DNA from: Kitasatospora sp. MMS16-BH015
GTDB taxonomy: Bacteria > Actinomycetota > Actinomycetes > Streptomycetales > Streptomycetaceae
Reading direction: 5' to 3'
Length of the DNA: 64,000 nt
Assembly (NCBI RefSeq): GCF_002943525.1
Contig: NZ_CP025394.1
Span: 5,518,001-5,582,000 of the forward strand
Below, one piece after another: positions 59,401 through 64,000 of the stretch (within the stretch, counting starts at the first letter, position 1; each line of letters starts with the position of its first letter). The translations under genes were made by a program, and so were the position numbers. Below the pieces are notes generated by a model. That model was not told the origin of the DNA and searched no databases. It saw nothing but the letters and a program-made list of their open reading frames with translations.

Positions 59401-60378
59401 TCAGGCGAGGCGGATGCGCGGGTCGATCATCGCGTACGCGGCGTCGACGACGATGTTGAACACCACGATCAGGAAGGAGGCCACCATGGTGACACCGACC
59501 AGCATCGAGAGGTCGGACTGGCTGTACGAGTCGATCGCCAGCCGGCCGAGGCCGTGCAGGTTGAAGGTGACCTCGGTGATGATCGCGCCGCCGAGCAGCA
59601 CACCGAGGTCGATGCCGAAGACGGTGACGATGGTGCCCATCGCGCCGCGCCAGGCGAAGCGCAGGAAGACCGAGCGGCCCGACATGCCCTTGGCGCGCGC
59701 CGTCCGGACGTAGTCCTCGGTCAGCTGCTCGACCATCGAGGAGCGGGTCATACGGGTGTAGTTGGCGGTCCAGATCAGCGACAGGACGATCCACGGCACG
59801 AGCAGGCCGCCGGCCCAGCCCAGCGGGTCCTTGGTGAACGGGACGTAGTTCGGCAGGGACAGCCAGTCGGTGGAGTAGCACAGGGCCCAGAGGGCGAGCG
59901 GGCCGGCCACGTAGATCTGCATCGAGGAGGCGAGCAGCGAGGCGGAGCTGGCGATCTTGTCAATGGCCTTGCCCTGCTTGAGGGCGGCGAGCATGCCGGT
60001 GCCGACACCGAAGATGATGAAGATGATCGCGGAGCCGATGGTCAGCGACAGCGTGGTGGGGAATCGGTCGAGCAGGGTGCCGGTGATCATCTCCTGCTTG
60101 TCGAAGGAGTACCCGAAGCACGGGGCGCTGCAGTGGCCGGCCGCGTAGTCACGCCCGACGAAGATGCTGGTCAGCCAGTCCCAGTACTGCTCCGGTACCG
60201 GCTTGTCGAGGTTCATGCTGTGCCGGATCAGGGCCAGGTTCTCGGGGGTGCAGACCTTGCCGCAGGAGAGACGCGCCGGGTCCGCCGGGATGGCGAAGAA
60301 GAGCGCGAAGGTGACCATGCTGATGATCAGCAGGATGACGATGGCACCGAGTGAACGGCGGACGAGGAAACGGAGCAT
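59401..60378 (-). CDS. bldKC: Oligopeptide ABC permease BldKC-type (DppB/OppB)
   Basis: 325 aa, six helices. N-terminus MLRFLVRRSLGAIVILLIISMVTFALFFAIPADPARL. An unusual extracytoplasmic loop has four cysteines, C39, C43, C83 and C87 (SCGKVC and GHCSAPC), not seen in the two plus-strand permeases, which may form two disulphides. EAA loop region TEDYVRTARAKGMSGRSVFLRFAWRGAMGTIV. The 73-bp gap to bldKD and 149-bp gap after bldKB are open. Confidence 0.85.
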   Translation of the reverse strand: MLRFLVRRSLGAIVILLIISMVTFALFFAIPADPARLSCGKVCTPENLALIRHSMNLDKPVPEQYWDWLTSIFVGRDYAAGHCSAPCFGYSFDKQEMITGTLLDRFPTTLSLTIGSAIIFIIFGVGTGMLAALKQGKAIDKIASSASLLASSMQIYVAGPLALWALCYSTDWLSLPNYVPFTKDPLGWAGGLLVPWIVLSLIWTANYTRMTRSSMVEQLTEDYVRTARAKGMSGRSVFLRFAWRGAMGTIVTVFGIDLGVLLGGAIITEVTFNLHGLGRLAIDSYSQSDLSMLVGVTMVASFLIVVFNIVVDAAYAMIDPRIRLA

Positions 60379-60461
60379 GGGTCGGGCTCTCCTGATCGGG
60401 GCGCCGGCTGCGAGTGCGGTGGGCGGAGCAGGGCGGGGTGGGGCTTGATGGGCCGGTGGCC

Positions 60462-60499
60462 GGGGCCCGGCGCGCCAGGGGTGTGGCGCGCCGGGCCCC
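60462..60499 (-). terminator. Hairpin between bldKB- and bldKC-type genes
   Basis: GGGGCCCGGCGCGCC (60462-60476) and its complement (60485-60499) form a 15-bp perfect GC-only stem with an 8-nt loop, 28 nt beyond the bldKB-type stop. It may stabilise the binding-protein message and let only some transcripts continue to the permease. Confidence 0.8.
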
Positions 60500-60527
60500 C
60501 GCCGGGGTTACCGCTAGGTGCTGAGCG

Positions 60528-62294
60528 TCAGCCCTTGATGTAGATGTTCAGCGGGTACTGGAGGCCCTGCTGGGTGTCGAAGCTGACGCCACCGAGGCCC
60601 GAGCCGTACAGGCTCAGCGAGCGCTGGTAGACGTCCGGGATGGAGACGGCCTTCTTCTGCAGCTGCTGGTCGATCGCGGCCCAGGCCTTGCCCTGCGCGG
60701 CCGGGTCCTGGATCTTCAGGGCGTCGTCGATCGCCTTGTTGATCTCCGGGTCGTTCAGGTGCGCGTAGTTCGAGGCACCGTCAGCGATCGCGCGGCCGTC
60801 CCAGACCGGCTGCAGCGAGGTGTAGCCGGTCGGCCAGTCGGCGCCCCAGCCACCCCAGTAGAGGTCGTACTCGTTCTTCACGATGCCGATGGCGTCGTAG
60901 TAGGTCTTCGCCGGGAGCGGCTTCGGGACGAACTTGAAGCCGGCCGCCTCGAGGGCGATGCGGATCGCCTCGGTGACCTTCTGCTGGGCCGGGGTGTCGT
61001 TGTAGGCGTAGACGATCGTCTGGCCCAGCTTGCCCGCGTCCGTGAGGATCTTCTTGGCGGCCTCCGGGTCACCCTGCGGCTTCTTCAGGGTGTCGAACAC
61101 GTCGCTCGCCTCGAAGCCGAGGACGGTCGGGCTCATGTAGGTGGTGGCGTAGTCGCCGTAGCTCGGGCCGCCCTGGACCTGACGGGTCTGCTGGTGCGGG
61201 AAGGCCCGGATGAGCGCCTCGCGGACCTTCTGGTCCGTGATGCGGGTGTTGTTGATGAAGTAGTAGTCCACGTACGGCGTGAGGCCGTTGAGGGTACGGT
61301 CCTTCAGCTTCTCGTCGCCCTTGACCTTGCTGACGTACTCGGCCGGGACCGTGTCGTGGAACGAGAAGGCGTTCTTGTCCGTGCCGTTGTCGGCCATGAA
61401 GCGCTCGGTGGCGTCCTTGGGCTGGACACCGAACTCCATGTGCCACTTGTCCGGGTACGCGTTGCGGATCGGGTCCGTCTTCGGGTCCCAGTTGGGGTTG
61501 CGCTCGAGGTCCAGCGACTTGTCGGTGACGTGCTCGACGATCTGGTACGGGCCAGAGGAGAACGGCTTCTTGTCGTACGCCTCCTTGGTGTCGTGCGCCT
61601 TCGGGACGATGCCGTAGCCGGCCATCGCGAAGGTGAAGTTCGCGTCGGCGTGGGCGTCCTTGAAGGTGTAGACGATCGTCTTGGCGTCCGGGGTGGCGAC
61701 ACCCGGCAGGTCGCCGGCGGCGGGGCCGGCGTACGCCTTGCGGTAGTCGTCACCGGCGAGCCAGGCCTGCAGGTAGGACGGGCCCGACTTGATGAACGGC
61801 TGGAAGGTGCGCTCGATCGAGTACTTGACGTCGTCCGAGGTGATCGGCGAGCCGTCCTGCCACTTCACGCCGTCCTTCAGCGTGAACTTCCAGGTCTTGC
61901 CACCGTCGGTGGTGGTGCCGGTGTCGGTGGCGAGGTCACCGACCAGCTTCTGGGAGCCGTCGGCGGCGACCTTGTAACCGGTCAGGCCACGGGTGAAGAG
62001 GAGCGAGACCTCAGCGTTGGTGTTGAGGTAGATCTGGCCCGGGTCCAGGTGGTTGAAGTCGTCACGGTCGATCATGTTGACCGTGCCGCCCGGCTTGGCG
62101 CCGGGCTGCGGGACGGCCGGACCGGTCGAGTCGGCCGCGGTGCCGACGGCGACGGTGGCGACCTTGGCGGTCGCGGGGGCGGCCGGCTTCGCGGAACCGC
62201 CGTCGGACTTGCTGCTGGAGCAAGCGGCCGTTGCGGTGAGAGCCCCGACAACCATGACGGCGGCTGCGAGCCTCGCCGACTTACGTGCGTTCAT
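60528..62294 (-). CDS. bldKB: Oligopeptide-binding lipoprotein BldKB-type
   Basis: 588 aa. Lipoprotein signal MNARKSARLAAAVMVVGALTATAAC, C25, then a Ser/Lys/Ala-rich linker. Family features: GGTVNMIDRDDFNHLDPGQIYLNTNAEVS, FTLKDGVKWQDGSPITSDDVKYSIERTFQP, SSGPYQIVEHVTDKSLDLERNPNWDPKTDPIRNAYPDKWHME, and YVDYYFINNTRITDQKVREALIRAFPH. Longer than the two plus-strand binding proteins and of a different subgroup, as expected for BldKB. It lies second in the operon, after a permease, which is the bldK order. Confidence 0.87.
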   Translation of the reverse strand: MNARKSARLAAAVMVVGALTATAACSSSKSDGGSAKPAAPATAKVATVAVGTAADSTGPAVPQPGAKPGGTVNMIDRDDFNHLDPGQIYLNTNAEVSLLFTRGLTGYKVAADGSQKLVGDLATDTGTTTDGGKTWKFTLKDGVKWQDGSPITSDDVKYSIERTFQPFIKSGPSYLQAWLAGDDYRKAYAGPAAGDLPGVATPDAKTIVYTFKDAHADANFTFAMAGYGIVPKAHDTKEAYDKKPFSSGPYQIVEHVTDKSLDLERNPNWDPKTDPIRNAYPDKWHMEFGVQPKDATERFMADNGTDKNAFSFHDTVPAEYVSKVKGDEKLKDRTLNGLTPYVDYYFINNTRITDQKVREALIRAFPHQQTRQVQGGPSYGDYATTYMSPTVLGFEASDVFDTLKKPQGDPEAAKKILTDAGKLGQTIVYAYNDTPAQQKVTEAIRIALEAAGFKFVPKPLPAKTYYDAIGIVKNEYDLYWGGWGADWPTGYTSLQPVWDGRAIADGASNYAHLNDPEINKAIDDALKIQDPAAQGKAWAAIDQQLQKKAVSIPDVYQRSLSLYGSGLGGVSFDTQQGLQYPLNIYIKG

Positions 62295-62406
62295 TGTTCA
62301 TCCTGCCTGTTATGGAAGATGCCTGGTGATTCGGTGGGTTGCCCGGGGCGGGCGTGCCGATCCCCCCGGAGACTTTGGGTGGTGAAAGCCGCGACGGGCG
62401 GACCGT

Positions 62407-63432
62407 CTAGCGCTTGGTCTTCGGGTCGAAGGCGTCTCGCACCGAGTCGCCCAGGAGGTTGAAGGCCAGCACGAAGATGATCATCGCGATGCCGGGGACG
62501 AGGAGGAACGTGAGGTCCGTCTGGAGGTAGTCCGCCGCCTCGGCGAGCATCCGGCCCCAGTCCGGGGTCGGCTCGCCGATACCGACGCCGATGTAGGACA
62601 GACCGGCCTCGGCGGTCACGAAGGCCGGGAGGGCCAGGGTGGACTGCACCAGGATCGGCGTCCACAGGTTGGGCAGCAGCTCCTTGAAGATGATCCGCAT
62701 CGGCGAGGCGCCGGTGACCTTGGCCGCCTCGACGAACTCGCGCTCGCGCAGGGACAGCACGGTGGCGCGCAGGATGCGGGCCAGCGACATCCAGCCGAGG
62801 CCGGAGAGCACGATCGTCACGACGACGAAGGGCAGCCAGGTGGGGATCGCCTCGTCCTTGGCGACGAACAGGCCGAGGACGACCGGCGTGGACGCGACCA
62901 GGAAGATCTGCGAGGGGAACGACATCAGGATGTCGATCAGCCGACCGATGAAGTAGTCGGTCTTGCCGCCGATGTAACCCGCCACCAGACCGAAGAAGAT
63001 GCCCAGCGCGGTGGTGATCAGCGTGGTGGCGAAGGCGACGATCAGCGAGGTGCGGATGCCGTAGACCAGCTGCATGAAGAGGTCGCGGCCGAGCGGGGGC
63101 TCCAGACCGAGCCAGTGGTCGCCGCTGATGCCGCCGGTGCCCAGCGGCAGACCGGACTCGTCCAGCAGGCTCGGGTCGTTCTGGCCGTACGGGGTGTTCG
63201 CGTCCTTGCCGTAGAGCATCGAGATCAGCGGAGCCGCGATCGCGATCAGGATGAACAGCAACACGATGACGGCGCTGATGACGCCCGTGCGGTCGCGCTT
63301 GAAGCGGCGCCACATGAGCTGGCCAGGGGACAGCCCCCGGAAGACCGCGCCGTTGGTGGCGTCGGTCTGGCTGGGGGTGTCGGCCGTCCCGAGGGTGTCG
63401 GCCTCGGTCGGGGCCTGTGTGGGGTTAGTCAT
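62407..63432 (-). CDS. bldKA: Oligopeptide ABC permease BldKA-type (DppC/OppC)
   Basis: 341 aa; first gene of the operon. A cytosolic N-terminus of about 50 residues (MTNPTQAPTEADTLGT onward) precedes helix 1 ISAVIVLLFILIAIAAPLISM. The OppC-type loop has SGDHWLGLEPPLGRDLFMQLVYGIRTSLIV. EAA loop REFVEAAKVTGASPMRIIFKELLPNLWTPI. Ends NLLGDSVRDAFDPKTKR. ATG at 63432 with GGGAG about 11 nt upstream. It is separated from bldKB by 112 bp. Confidence 0.85.
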   Translation of the reverse strand: MTNPTQAPTEADTLGTADTPSQTDATNGAVFRGLSPGQLMWRRFKRDRTGVISAVIVLLFILIAIAAPLISMLYGKDANTPYGQNDPSLLDESGLPLGTGGISGDHWLGLEPPLGRDLFMQLVYGIRTSLIVAFATTLITTALGIFFGLVAGYIGGKTDYFIGRLIDILMSFPSQIFLVASTPVVLGLFVAKDEAIPTWLPFVVVTIVLSGLGWMSLARILRATVLSLREREFVEAAKVTGASPMRIIFKELLPNLWTPILVQSTLALPAFVTAEAGLSYIGVGIGEPTPDWGRMLAEAADYLQTDLTFLLVPGIAMIIFVLAFNLLGDSVRDAFDPKTKR

Positions 63433-63957
63433 GGTGCTGGAGCTCCCGCCCGGGGTGTAGCGGCTGCAAAAAAGGTGATCGCACGGACTCTCGCAAGTCG
63501 TTTATCGAACGTCAAGAGTTCCCCAGTTGCTGGCCGCGCATTTCCTGCATTGTGCTGGAATGTCAACCACTTCGTAGTTCCAGACATCTTGACAAGCCTC
63601 GACTGAGACGGACGAAACCGGACATACCGGCGCATCTCGCGTTCACGCGTCCGTAACCCGACTCGGTCAACTCCGTTATCAGGACGCGGCCGTCGCGCTC
63701 CGGCCTACTTGACGCGCGTAGATCAAGTGTCCGTTCTGTCCGCTCTGCTGCCGTTTGTTCATGACATTGGGGTGTCCGATAATCGGACACTACGGTTTTT
63801 GGGTGCATCAAGGGAAATTCCGGCCCCGCAGGGGTGGTGTGGACCATAATCAACCGGCTGCACTTCGCGCGGCCGAGTTGGCAATTTCACGCCACTGGCG
63901 AGTATTCGCCGCTTATTCCCGTGCTGAGCGAGCCCCCCTCCTCCGACTGTTCCACCG
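63433..63957. other. 525-bp regulatory gap upstream of the bldK-type operon
   Basis: No gene seen. Contains AT-richer DNA than elsewhere, TTGACG/TTGACA-like words on the minus strand (63511-63516 and 63562-63567 region), TGTCCG half-sites at 63728-63733 and 63737-63742, and the perfect palindrome described next. It probably holds the operon promoter and its control sites. Confidence 0.5.
63772..63790. promoter_or_regulatory. Perfect GTGTCCGAT-A-ATCGGACAC palindrome
   Basis: A 9-bp perfect inverted repeat around a central A, 340 bp upstream of the bldKA-type start. The site at 45142-45160 upstream of operon 1 has the same TGTCCG-N-TAATCGGAC core. A dimeric regulator common to both importers is the simple reading; which family is unknown. 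Confidence 0.55.
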
Positions 63958-64000
63958 TTACCGCTGGAAGCCGATGTTCTCGTAGACGACGTCGGACAGC
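63958..64000 (-). CDS. C-terminal end of a further gene (GNAT-like?)
   Basis: Only 13 codons and the TAA stop are in the window: LSDVVYENIGFQR. The Y-E-x-I-G-F pattern resembles the last strand of many GNAT acetyltransferases (LYExxGF). The gene is read leftwards into the gap before the bldK-type operon. Too short for a firm call. Confidence 0.35.
   Translation of the reverse strand, partial: LSDVVYENIGFQR

Overview
The window is high-GC DNA from a filamentous actinobacterium, almost certainly a streptomycete (Streptomyces or Kitasatospora). The evidence is the strong G/C third-position bias, the housekeeping gene neighbourhood (class I fumarase, a WhiB-like regulator, glpX, DUF4245, xseB/xseA, ispH, ppgK, ychF), and a locus at the right end with the five-gene order of bldK, the oligopeptide importer needed for aerial growth in Streptomyces. 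No rRNA, tRNA, CRISPR array, transposase or integrase was found.

Layout. 1-13.3 kb is a conserved core: truncated fumarase (-), DUF1707 protein (+), WblI-type WhiB protein (+), glpX (-), DUF4245 lipoprotein-like/membrane-anchored protein (+), a nitroreductase (-), xseB and xseA (-) separated by an oppositely oriented GNAT gene, an APC permease (-), ispH (+), ppgK (+), a DUF6542 membrane protein (-) and ychF (+). 13.5-17.9 kb is accessory: a 42-aa membrane peptide gene, then two tandem paralogues that each fuse a RecB-like nuclease motif set to a DUF2075-type helicase. Each paralogue has its own promoter and a matching hairpin-containing leader. 17.9-26.7 kb holds small metabolic and stress genes: alpha/beta hydrolase, MFS exporter with divergent TetR regulator and operator, HAD phosphatase, split RibD-like deaminase and reductase, PPOX protein, methyltransferase, DsbA-like lipoprotein, Nudix hydrolase. 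26.9-40.9 kb is a symmetrical block: three paralogous secreted beta-helix/PKD proteins (-) flanked by two PAS-PAS-GAF-SpoIIE-HATPase phosphatases (+). 41.2-63.4 kb is devoted mainly to peptide uptake: an orphan peptide-binding lipoprotein, typA, two tandem five-gene oligopeptide ABC operons (+), and the convergent bldKABCDE-type operon (-). The last bases hold the tail of a further minus-strand gene.

How the parts fit. The right third encodes three complete oligopeptide importers. Each has a strong hairpin directly after its binding-protein gene, a usual arrangement for making more binding protein than membrane channel. Similar TGTCCG-type palindromes lie upstream of the first plus-strand importer and upstream of the bldK-type operon, so one regulator may serve both. 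The three beta-helix genes share an upstream CGTACAACC box at nearly the same distance from their start codons, which suggests common control, perhaps linked to the flanking phosphatases. The nuclease-helicase pair is the best candidate for an undescribed system: it looks like a duplicated, self-contained expression unit with a conserved RNA leader, and anti-phage or DNA-processing function is inferred, not shown.

All statements come from reading the sequence and from general knowledge of the families; no database search was run. Start codons were chosen from ribosome-binding sites, homology between paralogues and family lengths, and several are TTG or GTG.
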